From contig CM058231.1 of NCBI GenBank assembly GCA_030180135.1, forward strand, positions 29,081,034-29,145,033: a DNA stretch of 64,000 bases, read 5' to 3'. The translations under genes and the position numbers were made by a program. The notes beneath the pieces were generated by a model. That model worked only from the letters and a program-made list of their open reading frames with translations. It did no database searches and was not told the DNA's origin. This document shows, piece by piece, positions 10,962-22,141 of this stretch. Each line of letters starts with the position of its first letter. Positions within the stretch are counted from its first letter, which is position 1. This stretch comes from Orychophragmus violaceus. Lineage: Eukaryota; Streptophyta; Magnoliopsida; Brassicales; Brassicaceae.

Positions 10962-12837
10962 ATCTCCCACTTGTACTGGAATCATCTATTCCCATAATCC
11001 CTTCGTCACTATATCTCGATCTGGCATAAGGCAAGATCTGTGTCACCCTTATTTAGCCAAGATCATGTTCATCGAACTCCGATTTATACTGACAAGACAA
11101 ACGACTGACAATCACCTCGTTTGAGTGTGGCCACACATTTCTCAATATCAAATCTTCGATGGGCCCTGAGATATTTATCTCCTGTTATATAGGAGGGACA
11201 AATCCCATCTTGTTCCATCCCTGTCTCTTCACACGCTTCATGATGCGCCCAATCAATGCCTTTATAGTCACCAGTTACGGCTGACGTTTGACAAGGTTAA
11301 AGCGGACCAATTCACATGTAAGAAAACATGATGAACTCAGGTCTAAGGACTATACTCTATAGTCGTAATGAAAACTCTCATGACACTTATATAACTATCC
11401 CGTAGAGTTCTCATCAGTGGGTCATGTCCGATCCTGTGTTCTCCAACACATATCTATGTGATTGACTTTAATACTCTTATTAATGACTCCATGAAACTTA
11501 GTCATCAGTCACCTCACATACTAGTCTCACGCGGTTGTTAATGTCCCATTTTAACAACCTTGACCAGGGACCAATCATAATTTATGTCATTTATTATCTA
11601 TAGGGTTTCATGATCAAGTCACATACTTGATGACCTATAAAATGTCATAAATTACTTTGAGACTATTATTTAATAACTATTATTAAATAATACAGATGTC
11701 AGATTTCAATAACATAATCAAATTATGTTTGTACGAACATCATATCATAACTAAAATTAATAACAATGACTCCCACTAAAATTAAGATCACATCTTAAGA
11801 CATCTAATACCTTTAGCAGTAGTCTGATCCTCATTCGCTCTTGCTCAGCATGTGTTGAAAGACACTGCGTCTTGCTAAGAATAATACCAAGAGTCATTTG
11901 CACGAGGCCCTTCTTGGAATCCTGCATATTGGACCTGTGCAAGACCTTATCACCATAAGTATCTTGACACAATCCAATTGGCTTATCCAATCTATCTCCA
12001 TAGATTCTTATTCCAAGAATGTACACGGTTTCTCCCATATTTATTATAGAAAAACAACTTTCGAGTCAAGTCTTAACAGACTGAAACGATGGAACTTCAT
12101 ATCCGAGAAGTAGTATGTTATCAACATACAATACTAGAAATGCAACTGCGCTCCCACTAGTCTCTTGTAAATATACGGTTCCTCTTTGTTCCTGACGAAG
12201 TCAAACCTTTTGACTGCTTCATCAAAAAACGAAGATTCCAACTCCGAGATGCTTGCTTCAATCCATAAATGGATCGGTGAAGCTTGCATATCTTCCTAGC
12301 TTCATTAGGATCAATGAAAACTTCAGGTTGTGTCATGTACACATCCCTTTCCAGAATTCCATTAAGGAAAACTGTTTTCACATCCATCTACCAGATCTCA
12401 TAACCATTATGAGTGGCGGTTGCTAGGAGAATCCGAATGGACATAAGCACGGTGTCTGGGATTAGGTTTCTTCACAGTCAATACCATGAATTTACTTGAA
12501 ACCTTTTGCCACCAACCTTGCTTTGTACATCTGAAAATAACCATCCCATTTCGGATTCAACGGCTTTCAGCCATTTTCGGAGTCAAGGCCCATCATTGCT
12601 TCTTCAAAATTCGCAGGCCCGTCACTTTCAATGATCAGTAGATCACAGCAATTGGTTACGAGAAATCCATATTTCTCGGGTTCGTGACGGATCCTTTCGG
12701 ATCTGTGAGCTTCAGTTTTTCTGTAAAAGTCGCGCACACATATCTCATATGTATACTTTTACCCCGACCTAATTAACCAAGATTTAAACCGTAGTTAATT
12801 AAGTCATAAACCAAAATCAACATTTGGTTCGCGATCT

Positions 12838-12872
12838 GTGTCGATCGATGCAACTTTTGTGTCGATCGACAC
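12838..12872. repeat. Paired 14-bp dyads inside Copia C pol
   Basis: GTGTCGATCGATGC (12838-12851) and GTGTCGATCGACAC (12859-12872), with a 7-bp spacer. They lie in an LTR-like stretch of about 220 bp (roughly 12720-12940) that interrupts pol. Confidence 0.9.
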
Positions 12873-13753
12873 TTCTTCAGAAACTCGCCATTTAAATGTA
12901 TATCGAATATACATTCACCAGATCCTTTTTAAACTCTAGGCACCACAGGTGCAGGTTCTACAACTCTTTGTAGATCCAACTGCTGCTCTTCCTCATCAGG
13001 CTGAGCAGTCTCCTGTGATTTTCGAATTTCTTCGAGTTGTACTTTTACTCCCACTGTTCTTCTTGGAAAGAAAGTCTTTCTCAAGAAAACATAGTTCCGA
13101 GCAACAAACAATTTGTTCTCGAACTGGTTGTAAAAGTAACATGCCTTGGTTTAGTTAGGATAACCAATGAATTAGCACTTATCAGATTTGGGTGTGAGCT
13201 TATCAGAGATTAAACATTTTATATAAGTCTCGCAACTCCAAATCTCCATGATGGATAAATCAGAAACATTTCCATTCCACATCTCATGTGGTATCTTTGT
13301 AACTGATTTTGATGGAACTTTATTTAAAGTAAACTCAGACATTTCTAGAGCGTATTCTTAGAAGGATAATGGAAGATCTAAGTGACTCATCATTGATCGA
13401 ACCATATCTAATAGAGTCCGATACAGGAGGAGTGAATTGTGAAACACTTTCACAATCTCTCAGATGATCACTAAATTCTTGACCTAAGCATTCACCTCCA
13501 TGATCTCATCGTAGAGGTTTAATACCTTTGCCAAATTGATTATGTACTTCATTTTGGAACTCTTTGAACTTTTCAAAGATTCTGACTTATGCCTTATGAA
13601 TAAGGCATAACCGTACCTTCTGAAAATATCAGTAAAGGTAATGAAGTACTGAAAATTTCCTCTAGCATTTGCGCTTATCGGGCCATGTACATCCGTATGT
13701 ATAAAGCCCAATAATCCTCTGGCCCATTCATTTTATCCGTTCGTTCGCAACCT

Positions 13754-13787
13754 GTATCGATCGTTGCATACATGCATCGATCGACAC
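13754..13787. repeat. Paired 14-bp dyads inside Copia C integrase region
   Basis: GTATCGATCGTTGC (13754-13767) and GCATCGATCGACAC (13774-13787), with a 6-bp spacer. They are an insertion of about 60 bp relative to Copia A, at the same pol position as the pair at 41501-41535 in Copia B. Confidence 0.85.
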
Positions 13788-14377
13788 TACCTTTGTTGAA
13801 AAGGGCCTCTGTCGTTTTCCAATAAACAAGATTCACTTTACTCATTATGATTCATAATCAAATGATCCCAAAAGCCCATCACTATGGAGTTTCTGAATCT
13901 GTTTCTCATTTATTTGGCCCAAAACGACAATGCTAGAATGAAGTTTGATTCGTATCATTTGACTTGAATCTCTTGGTATTTATGTTATAGTTAGGCACAT
14001 TCTTGTTTAGAACATAAATTCCATTCTCTAATGGATTGCTACTATAAAATATATCATTGTAATCAATTGAATAACACTTATTCTTGATTTGAGAACTGAT
14101 ATCCTTCCATATCCAAACAAGGATTAGAAATAATCTTTCTGCTCATAGCAGTTACATAGTAGCAGTTTCAAGTTCAAAACATGCCATAAAAGGAAAAACA
14201 AATGAAATACTCCTACGGTTAATGCAGCAACTCTTGCTCCATTCACACTCATAGGTCCACTTGTCCTTTCTCCATAGTCCTACTTTTGCTCAGGCCCTGC
14301 ACATTTTCACAAAATATGAGTACCACAGCTGGTATCCAATACCTAACAAGTAGGATTATAAGAAGTAACATTTACTT

Positions 14378-15256
14378 CTATAACATAATACCTGAAGAAG
14401 AAGTCTCGTACGTCTTCTTCAGCTTCTCATAATCTTCCAAGAATTTATTGCAGTTTCTTTTCAAATGCCCATAACCATTACAATAACGGCACTTAACATC
14501 TTCAGAAGGACTGGTTTTAACCTTAGGAACATGGCCAGACTCGCTTGGATTCACAATCGAGCTCGTCTTGCCATCACCTTTGTTCTTACCAAGTTTCTTA
14601 AACTTATTACCCTTTTGTACCATAAGGACATTTGGGGTGTCCTTCTTGATGTTAGGTTCAGCAGTCTTAAGCATCCCATGCAATTCAGTCAACGTCTTCG
14701 TCAAGTTGTTCATGTTATAATTCATAACAAATTGATCATAGCTTGACGACAGTGACTGTAGAATGATGTCAGTAGCCAACTCTTGGCTAATGGGACAATC
14801 CAGTTTCCCCAGGTTATCAATATAACCCATCATCTTAATGACATGAGGACTAACTGGTTCGTCCTTTGGTAGGTTGCACTCAATCAGAGATCTAACCGTC
14901 TGGTATCTCTGAGTTCGTGCCTGCTCCTGAAACATACTTTTCAGGCCAGTGATCATCTCTTTTGGCGACTCCACGTACTCATATTGCTTCTGCAATTCCG
15001 AGTTCATGGTAGCCAACATGAGAAAACTCACATCCACCTCATCATTAGAATGCTTATCCCAAACATCCTTATCTGACTGCCAGGCATTGGCTCGGTACTT
15101 TTTGGGGAGAACTTTCTCAAGGACATAGTCCTTTTTCTCCTGTTTGAGAACAATTCTCAAGTTCCGATACCATTCAAGAAAGTTGGATCCATTTAACTTG
15201 TCCTTCTCAAGGACGGATCGCAGGGAGAAATTGTTACGATGGTTTGTGCTAGACAT
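14378..15256 (-). CDS. Copia C gag protein, intact and separated from pol
   Basis: This is a 292-residue gag that would form the capsid around element RNA. It starts with MSSTNHRNNFSLRSV and has the UBN2-type gag domain (LNGSNFLEWYRNLRIVL near residues 21-37, then MMGYIDNLGKLDC). A zinc knuckle C-X2-C-X4-H-X4-C lies at about residues 256-269. Compared with Copia A, one base is missing just after SSSG, so translation stops at GIML instead of running on into protease. Gag is therefore a complete separate ORF while pol is broken. This fits a non-autonomous element that still makes its own particle protein, though selection cannot be judged from one copy. The start is the only ATG that includes the conserved N-terminus. 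Confidence 0.85.
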   Translation of the reverse strand: MSSTNHRNNFSLRSVLEKDKLNGSNFLEWYRNLRIVLKQEKKDYVLEKVLPKKYRANAWQSDKDVWDKHSNDEVDVSFLMLATMNSELQKQYEYVESPKEMITGLKSMFQEQARTQRYQTVRSLIECNLPKDEPVSPHVIKMMGYIDNLGKLDCPISQELATDIILQSLSSSYDQFVMNYNMNNLTKTLTELHGMLKTAEPNIKKDTPNVLMVQKGNKFKKLGKNKGDGKTSSIVNPSESGHVPKVKTSPSEDVKCRYCNGYGHLKRNCNKFLEDYEKLKKTYETSSSGIML

Positions 15257-15844
15257 AGCTGAAAAACGAGGGAGGTTTTAGTTATGATGTTCAAGAAATG
15301 AGAAGTCTTAACTATTAAGAAAACTCGCATTATATTCAAACAATGTTTCCTCAGATGAATATAATGATCCAAGACCCTTACTTCACTAAACTTGAGTGAG
15401 CCACTGGCTATCACCCAAATTTTAGCTATCTAGGTAAGCAACAACTTTGCTAGTTATATCCAATATAACTCTTGGTTGTGGATTGACATCTCATGCCCAA
15501 TCCACCTGATGTCTCTGAGCCCAAAACGATTTTGATGGCCCAGTCAAGTAAACCAATCTCTTCAGTCATGTAATTGTTGATGTCTTGCACTGCAAGTCCA
15601 TCAACACGATTACCTCTGCCTTATTCATGAAATTGTGGACATCTTGCACTGCAAGTCTATCACACAACTAAATGGGTCTTGACAGTTGACAAGATTGGAA
15701 AGACATCAAGTATCACTTGATATTTGGTTGAGGAACGGAACCTTTAAAACGTTCAGTTTTATTATGTTTTAATTCTTATAATTAATTTATTTATCATGCT
15801 TTGGTTCTGTGATTGCAGGTTCCAAAACCCAATCATCGAATCTG

Positions 15845-16271
15845 ATGTCGACCGATACTACTATAGTGTCGATCGATACAGAATAACCAAAAGCAATCCG
15901 CGATAACCGATCAATCCAATTGATCCGGTTTTGAATACCGGTCAGTGTCGATCGATGCTACATTAGCATCGGTCGATACCAACCTAATCAAACCAATCGC
16001 AATTAAACCATTCACAGTTTTCAACCATCATTAACCAAGCTTGATAACCGGTCCAATCCAATTGAACCGATTCATCAATCTCGCGAGGTTTGTGTCGATC
16101 AATGCAACGCCTGTGTCGATCGACACTAGGCGAAAACTAAGGTTTATTCGTGTTATCGCCCTGTATCGATCGATGCCGGATTGGCATCGATCGACACCAT
16201 GCGAAAAACCCTAAATTTCATTCGGGTTTTCGCCCTGTGTCGATCGATGCTGGATTGGCAACGATCGACAC
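15845..16271. repeat. Five paired 14-bp dyads in the Copia C leader
   Basis: Pairs at 15845-15879, 15945-15979, 16092-16126, 16163-16197 and 16237-16271. Every pair has a 7-bp spacer. All lie between the primer-binding site and gag. The last two sit in a near-duplicate unit of about 75 bp. Confidence 0.9.
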
Positions 16272-16421
16272 CATGCGAAAAACCCTAAAACGTTTTTGAA
16301 CAAAAATCCTAAACTAGGTTACTTTGATCAAAACGAGTTTTAGCATGCATGTATCAATCATACAGAGATCCAGATTCAACCAATCTAATCAACATGCTAC
16401 AGATTCAATGGAACCCTAAAG

Positions 16422-16433
16422 CTCTGATACCAC
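16422..16433 (-). promoter_or_regulatory. Primer-binding site of Copia C
   Basis: Read on the minus strand, TGGTATCAGAGC lies one or two bases inside the 5' LTR. It is complementary to the 3' end of initiator tRNA-Met, the usual Copia primer. Confidence 0.85.
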
Positions 16434-17112
16434 TGAAGGAATTTCTAGCAGATCCTAATCATATTAGGCAACCCTGGTCTGAATTCCAAGCCTAGGATCT
16501 AGGGTTCATGTAATTGAATCATTGGGATCTCAGATTTACCTGGTGATTAGCAGCGGAAGATTTGCAGATAATCGAGATCTAGAGCGCCTCAAATGCTGCG
16601 CCTCTACTGGTATCCACACGCACACAAACTGAACAGCAAGGATGCTAGTGCCTATTGAGATCCAATCTCCAGAGAGGTTTCTATTCAAGTTCTGGTGGCT
16701 GTGAATTAGGTTAGGGATCAGTTTAGGTCGACCATATATCTTATATATGTCGACTTAAACCATGACGGAATTAACCAACGATTAACCGAATTAATCTGAT
16801 TAATCCGCGAGTGCATCGATCGTTGCACTATATGTATCGATCGATGCAGTCCCAGAACATTGATATCGAATGCATATCATATATGCATTCATTAGATCAT
16901 TACATTAATGATCAACCTCGTCTTTAACGTCCAGTTTGCTTAGGTGTGTGACCCTGTAGGATCATACAACACTAGCAATGAGTTCTAAACTCATTGATCA
17001 TAAATGGCTTCTAGCAAAGCATTATGACTACCTAGTATTATATGATTGTCTCATTTCGACAATACAACTATCACTTAGAGCAAGTACAATAGATTTCAGG
17101 ACATTCCCAACA
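16434..17112 (-). repeat. 5' LTR of Copia C
   Basis: 679 bp, the transcription-start side of the minus-strand element. It ends at the CCACC duplication (17113-17117). Confidence 0.95.
16813..16847. repeat. Paired 14-bp dyads (Copia C 5' LTR)
   Basis: Same pair as at 10662-10696, offset by the LTR spacing of 6151 bp. The spacer is 7 bp. Confidence 0.9.
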
Positions 17113-17117
17113 CCACC

Positions 17118-17932
17118 TTCCCTCAAGCAACTTTCCGAACTCTCGGAATAGACAACCAACGCAAGCAACACCTACATCGAAGACGCTGAGCAAAAAAAAA
17201 GGAGGGGAAAGTGTATAGATATGCTTAGCGGCCTACCCGAATCATATGCCGCGCCGCATAAGAGAAGACCTCAGAATCCATCATCTCCTAGACAGCCCAA
17301 GAAGGCTACTTTCCATGAAGAAGAGCCAAGACCAGCTCGACACATGCCTTCTGATCCTTATCAATATGCTCAGCAGTCGCCCCACCGGTCGGAGGATACT
17401 TGAACACGAAGATGCGTTCTTCCAGCGGAACAACAAGCACTTTGGTTGGCTCGAACGCCCCGATCTCCCTTACCACAAAGGCCGATCCGGCACCAGTCCA
17501 CCTCCTCGAAGAATCGCCCCCAGCCCCTCTCATCTTCTTCGAAGACGTTTTGGCAACGCCCTTCCCCTATTCTACAACAGACCTTTTTATGGTACCTCCG
17601 GGTGCCGGCCTCGCCACTAACTTGTCTCTCTCTAAAGGGCCCTGACCCCGCGACCCCAGCTCATAAATCGCTAACAATCAGAGCACCATCTAGACCTCTA
17701 GACAACCCGGACAGAAGATCTCCAAGCTTGAAGCTATCAGCGTTGATCCCACTATCACATAATACGGTTGGGTGTTACTATCCGTAAGTCCCACCCCGAC
17801 ACGACCCGTCTCAGATTGCTGGGAGACCGAGAAAGGGACAAAAATTTGGTCCGATCAACCGAAAGTTGCCTCAGGTTGGACGAATACTCATGGATTAAAA
17901 ACCTCGTCCCACCTACGAAAAGGAAAACCCCG
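17118..17932 (-). other. Middle of the antisense region of the Tat-like element
   Basis: On the minus strand a short recognisable continuation of the antisense ORF is visible (17306-17533, with FEPTKVLVVPLEERIF). The plus-strand frames are proline- and serine-rich shadows. No other gene was seen. Confidence 0.35.
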
Positions 17933-18532
17933 TCATGACGGTGAAATTTCGATAAAAGGAAGAAATAATGGATACATAGGACCCGACATTCCGGATGGTG
18001 TCCCCTCGAGAGCCGTTGCTACTCGCTTCGAAGTAAAAGAATCAAACGACCGCTGGTCGACCGCCGCAAGTCTTGCGAGGAGCTCGACATGAACCTTCAG
18101 ACCAGCGCAATCTTTGTGTGGAACTGACAAAAGATATATTTTTAGACAAACATGAAAAAAACATCTAATCCAGTCTAAAGGGCCCTTACCGGGGAAGAAG
18201 TTCCAATCAGCTTGATAAACCGCATTGTGATCAAGACCGGCAGCCTTGTTGGCCCACACAAAGAAGTAACTGCTTTCCCACCGATTAAATTTGGACAGCA
18301 TAAAAGGTCCTCTTATACTTCGGGTTGGTCTTCGTCTGGGTAAGGTCGTCAAAACGCGACAATCCACCCGCCTGCCACACTCCAACGCCAGTGTTAACAA
18401 CACGATCAATTTTTGGACCCTGGTCGGACAAACCTGCGAGAAGGCCAGCTTCCGCCTTTCGCAGTAAGTCACAAACAGCTCGGGAAGCGGAAATCGCAAC
18501 CAACACTCCGAGAAGTAACCCTCACAATACAA
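17933..18532 (-). pseudogene. Antisense ORF of the Tat-like element, N-terminal part
   Basis: A 199-residue minus-strand frame beginning MYCEGYFSECWLRFPLPELF. The pattern of a YxSYF or GYFxxC start, a FPLPxF motif, a V-x-P-x-x-V region and a later WxSSYFFV (near residue 90) resembles the plant 'putative transposon or retrotransposon gag N-terminal-like' proteins encoded antisense in the 3' part of Tat elements. It runs toward 9600 but is interrupted by Copia C and by stops. Transcription would come from a promoter in or near the 3' LTR. The resemblance is judged from memory of the family and the function is unknown. Confidence 0.5.
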
Positions 18533-19443
18533 ACAAATCCCTCATCCCATCCAGAGACTCCTGAGAACACCACGTTGGAGTACCTGTGGCTTCGTACAAA
18601 AACTTCGGAGGTAGAGGCATTCAAACCTTTTTGGTGTGTCGTCTTTGTCGATTGGGTCTCCTCGGTTCCCTCGACTCTTTATCCCAGATCGAGTCTTACC
18701 GGAAGAGGGGGTCCAATCTTCAATATGTTCTTCTGACTCCTTCTAATCAAAAGGACCAAGTCTTCTTCCTCTTTATCACCGTGTCTGGAAGGAGATGCGT
18801 GCTCTGAACTATTCGGGTCCGATAAATCCGAGGAATTGGAGCCAGAACGAGAAGCAGAATTCAGTTATGACTCCGCATTAATTCCTCGTAGAAGAGAGGT
18901 CATGTTAAGAAATAAAGTGACGGAGGAGATTCGGAATTCCCGATAGAAATATAAATGTGAAAGCGATGAGAGACTGGGGATCACAAGTTTGAGAAATCAA
19001 AAGGCGAAGCGGCAATTGAAAGAAAATTTTGTGCAGATCACAATAAGATAGGAATAAGAAATTGTAGGCTAGACCAAGAAGAAAACCCTTTTATGCATAA
19101 AAGAGTATGAGAGAGTCTTCCGAGAAAAACTTAAACGAAAAAGAAAAATACGAAAAGAAAACCAAACCGACGCGTGGCAGACAGGCGCGAGATTCAAGCA
19201 AAACCCTAGCAGGTATGTCCTTTCGGTCTCCGCCTACGAGAGAAAGGGCGGGAAATCTTCTGAAGCCCTAATGATGGTGTCGGTTAGACGTGCGCGTGAA
19301 AGTAAATCGCTAGAGCTCCGTAATCCTAATCACCCGCAACGAAGGGCTCTTATCAAAATGCAACGGGCTAATACCGAAAGACAGACACGAGTTCGATGTA
19401 TTTGCACGGGACTTCGTACATCGAACCGGGGGGGGGGGGATAT
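18533..19443 (+). other. 3' untranslated part and polypurine tract of the Tat-like element
   Basis: No gene is supported here. The stretch ends with AACC followed by about twelve G at 19428-19439, then ATAT and the 3' LTR. The G-run is the likely polypurine primer for plus-strand synthesis. It is on the plus strand, as are gag and pol. Confidence 0.65.
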
Positions 19444-20025
19444 TGTTGGAGGTGGGCTAAGGAACTCTGATTATCCAGGCCCATCTTGATTACCAAATGA
19501 CCATTTCTATAAATCAGCCGATTTCAGCTCAAATCCGACTTCCATGGGCACACCGGCCTGTCATCATTATCGCGCCTATCTACAGGATCGAGCTCACTCG
19601 AGAGATGACGTGTGGCGGATTGGATCGGCGATTAGTGACCTATTAATACGATAGCCCGGCATCGTACAATGATAACCCCACAGAAGCGCCACAGAGCAGC
19701 TCATGCACATGTCTCGAGATACCATACCCCGAAAAGATGAGGGACACGACACGTCGCCCCAAATTGAAGGGGATCTGACACTGTGACTTCTCCTATAAAT
19801 AATCCTAAAAGGCCATAAATTAAATATATAATTAATTACTCGCAACCACCACTACACTTTGTAAACGCTATCATTTTAGTTTGCTCTCTCGAGCTCGGTT
19901 TAGAACACAGAACTGATCTCCCTTCGGAATCAGTTCAAAGTCTAAATCTTTTCGCCTTCTCACGGAAAAATTAATACAAATATTGCTCCCGGCCTAGTCT
20001 CCACTCAAAACACCGATGATCAACA
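19444..20025 (+). repeat. 3' LTR of the Tat-like Gypsy element, internally deleted
   Basis: 582 bp. The first 573 bp correspond base for base in length to 4107-4679. The next 97 bp of the 5' LTR are missing, and only the final GATCAACA remains. The TATAAAT box starts at 19794. Confidence 0.75.
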
Positions 20026-20150
20026 AATATTATTGTCATCGTATTCTATATAAAAATACAAAAGAAATGTATTGTCTTACAAAAAATACAGATGAAATAA
20101 ATCTAAATAATGTATAAAAATACATATTATTGTCTTCGTATTTTGTATAA
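20026..20150. other. AT-rich spacer with simple repeats
   Basis: Short AT-rich DNA with repeated GTATTNTGTATA and AAAATACA words. It ends with the first copy of the 14-bp duplication (20137-20150). No gene. Confidence 0.5.
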
Positions 20151-20946
20151 TATATATGTATAATTGTTTAGCGTACTTGACAATCGTTCATGTTTGTTTC
20201 TCTCTCTACCTTTCTCTCTAAAACTTTACGTTTCACCGTTGCATGCCTCTCCGCTCGCCGGCTCCTCCGGTGGTCTTAGAGGGCTTCATTCCTTTCTTCT
20301 CTCTGTCCTCGCTCTTCATCCGTGACTAACGGATCTCTGGTTCAGTTTATGTGGCGGACATTCAAAACGGTCCGTCCGTGGTTGGTGTCGGCGGCGATGT
20401 GGATCCAGGTTTTCGAGGATGAGATCTGGCCAAGCTTCCTCCATGTGAGTTACGGTGAGGCGTCGCGGAAGGTGTTAACGGCTGCATGAACCATTAACGA
20501 GCTTTAGTAAGCCAAGAGGACGGCGTGAAAATGCTCAAGTTGGCGACTTTGTGGTGTCGGTTGGTCAGGTCTGATATGCAGTTTTTACTTGTGGAATCGC
20601 GTCTCACGGTGGCTCACCGCCTGTTATCTGGCGTAGTACCTTTTCTGCTTCTTGGTCCCGATTTCAGATGGTGGCGGTGCTATTGGTGGTTTCTGGTCTC
20701 GGCCTCACGTGCGGTGGCTCTATCCGGCTTCGGTGGTGGCAGTAACCTGTTCGTCAGTGTTGGCTGCGGTTTGACCTAAAGCTAGGGTTTTCACTTATCT
20801 CGGCCTGTTTTTGGGAGAAATTTGGGCTTGTGCTCTGTTAGTTAGGCCCATTTCTGATTTGTTTAGTGGGTTACTCATTTTGTGTTTTTCCTTTTAGTTT
20901 GCTTGTAAAAAAAATTAATATAAAAAATCCTTTGTCAAAAGAAAAA
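20151..20946 (+). mobile_element. Non-LTR retroposon candidate with 14-bp TSD
   Basis: A GC-richer block of about 800 bp ends in an A-rich tail (TTGTCAAAAGAAAAA). It is flanked by the direct repeat CGTATTTTGTATAA (20137-20150 and 20947-20960). A variable-length TSD and an A-rich 3' end indicate target-primed reverse transcription. The single 84-codon frame (20525-20779) shows no known domain. Size and lack of coding recall non-autonomous Brassicaceae retroposons such as Sadhu, but I cannot confirm the family. A truncated LINE or a processed transcript are alternatives. Confidence 0.55.
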
Positions 20947-21007
20947 CGTATTTTGTATAAAAAAATAGAAAGCACCAAAAATATTTAACTGCAAGGGTAT
21001 GGAAGAT

Positions 21008-22141
21008 ATGTCATCTCCAATCCACTTCTATATTTGACTTTAAATGTTATTTTAGAGGAAAATTCACTTCAACCCACCTCTATTTCTTCCTCTAAAATAG
21101 AGATTGCTATTTTTTCTTTTATATATAGAAGAACTCTACTTTTTCCTCTATAATAGAGTCAAACTTTTTTATTTTCATAATAAATTTTAAAATTTTAAAT
21201 ATTTATAACTATAAGTGAAACAAATAAAAAATGTTATATTTTTCTATATTTTGAAGTTTAACTATATTATTTGTAAAATGATCCTTTATATTTACAAACT
21301 TATAATTATAACTTAAAATTATTAATTATAATTTCTTTTCTAAAATTTTATTTTATTTTTACTAGGTCTTAGAATTTGAACCGAACCGAATCAAATCTGT
21401 CGAACCAAATTTTTGGTTTTTAGTATAGATTTGGTTATAAATTTGGTTCGATTTAATAGTTTTTTTAAAAAATTGGTTATATGTTCGGTTTGGTAGTCAG
21501 TATTCGTTCTTTTCAAAAAAAAATTTAACCAAAATCATACCGATTTATACCAAACCAAAATGAATCATATTCAAAACAGCCAACCAAATTAACTGAATTA
21601 CTCGAAGTAACCGGATTTAACCGAAATAACAGAATTTATCCGAAATTATCCTAAATATACCGAAATTATCCAAAATATACCGAAATTATCCAAAATTCAA
21701 CGAAATTTAATTAAAAATAGATGCGAACTGATTTTGTTTTTTGGTTTATTTCAACACAAATTTGGAGAAACCGAATTATCCAAAAACCAAACTACCCAAA
21801 CCGAACTATCTTAAAAAACCGAAATAGCATGCTTAATTTACTATTGATAGAATAATTGATTTTGAGACTAAATATTCATTCAATTATACTGTTATGTTGA
21901 TTTATATATGATAAATATTTAATTTAAATAATATGATACTTTTATAAAAAATTACAATGACAAAATAAATGGTTTGATTTGCAATTTTTATAAATAAAAA
22001 TTATTATTAATAAAATAAAAAAGAGTATTAAAGAAAATATTTTTAAAAAATATATATATATAAAAATACATCGAAGAGAACTTCATCTCTATTGTAGAAT
22101 TTCTCTATTATAGAGTTAAAAATAAAAAAATACATTGAAGA
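21008..22141. mobile_element. Small inverted-repeat element (MITE-like), limits approximate
   Basis: The left end CATCTCCAATCCACTTCTAT and the right end read in reverse, CATCTTCAATGTATTTTTTT, look like diverged terminal inverted repeats. Both arms contain CTATTNTAGAG blocks. Such CTCCAA-type elements are common in Brassica-like genomes. No TSD could be fixed, and another element lies inside. Confidence 0.4.
21365..21836. mobile_element. hAT-like MITE rich in ACCGAA motifs
   Basis: A segment rich in CCGAACCGAA on the left and its reverse (and CCGAAATTATCC words) on the right. It is flanked by TTTACTA on both sides (21358-21364 and 21837-21843). This resembles short hAT-derived elements with CCGAA-type subterminal repeats. 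The exact ends are uncertain. Confidence 0.4.

Larger units (their letters stand above)
11757..14377 (-). pseudogene. Copia C pol remnant without RNase H
   Basis: Read on the minus strand, pieces of a Copia pol appear in order: protease and pre-integrase region (about 14370-13760), integrase core (13711-13484, FIHTDVHGPISANARGNF), the link near 13111-12929 (VEPAPVVP) and reverse transcriptase (12387-12157, MDVKTVFLNGILERDVYMTQPE). A last piece (12038-11757) covers the GLCQDTYGDKVLHRSNM region. It then jumps directly from ERMRI to the final codons of pol, so about 650 bp with RNase H is missing. Frameshifts and stops separate the pieces. The same jump is seen in Copia B at about 43410. Two stretches with paired dyads (12838-12872 and 13754-13787) are extra sequence compared with the intact pol of Copia A. 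Confidence 0.85.
10283..17112 (-). mobile_element. Copia C: non-autonomous Ty1/copia element, minus strand
   Basis: 6830 bp with 679-bp LTRs at both ends and a perfect TSD CCACC (10278-10282 and 17113-17117). On the minus strand the LTR runs TGTTGGGAATG to ATTCCTTCA. The primer-binding site TGGTATCAGAGC, matching initiator tRNA-Met, follows the 5' LTR (right end). The tract AAGTGGGAGAT precedes the 3' LTR (left end). The LTRs differ at about 7 of 679 positions by eye. gag is intact, while pol is broken and lacks RNase H. Its length and breakpoints match Copia B (6845 bp without its insertions), so they are one subfamily. It interrupts the antisense ORF of the Tat-like element. Confidence 0.95.
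4107..20025 (+). mobile_element. Decayed Tat-like Gypsy LTR retrotransposon, host of two younger insertions
   Basis: LTRs at 4107-4785 and 19444-20025 share TGTTGG and CAACA ends. The 5-bp flanks CATAT (4102-4106) and AATAT (20026-20030) agree at four of five bases. The interior carries gag, a retropepsin segment and an integrase tail on the plus strand. A long antisense ORF lies in the 3' part, followed by a G-rich polypurine tract. An antisense ORF between pol and the 3' LTR is known in Tat-lineage elements such as Grande. Reverse transcriptase, RNase H and most of integrase are missing. The LTRs differ at roughly 12-15% of sites by eye, so this is the oldest LTR element here. A solo LTR (5562-6767) and Copia C (10283-17112) sit inside it. 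Confidence 0.8.

Noticed and set aside
17221..17787. Overlapping plus-strand proline- and serine-rich ORFs
   Set aside because: Low complexity, with no consistent frame; they lie opposite the antisense gene.
20525..20779. 84-residue ORF as a gene
   Set aside because: No domain; it lies within the retroposon candidate and has no promoter or conserved start.
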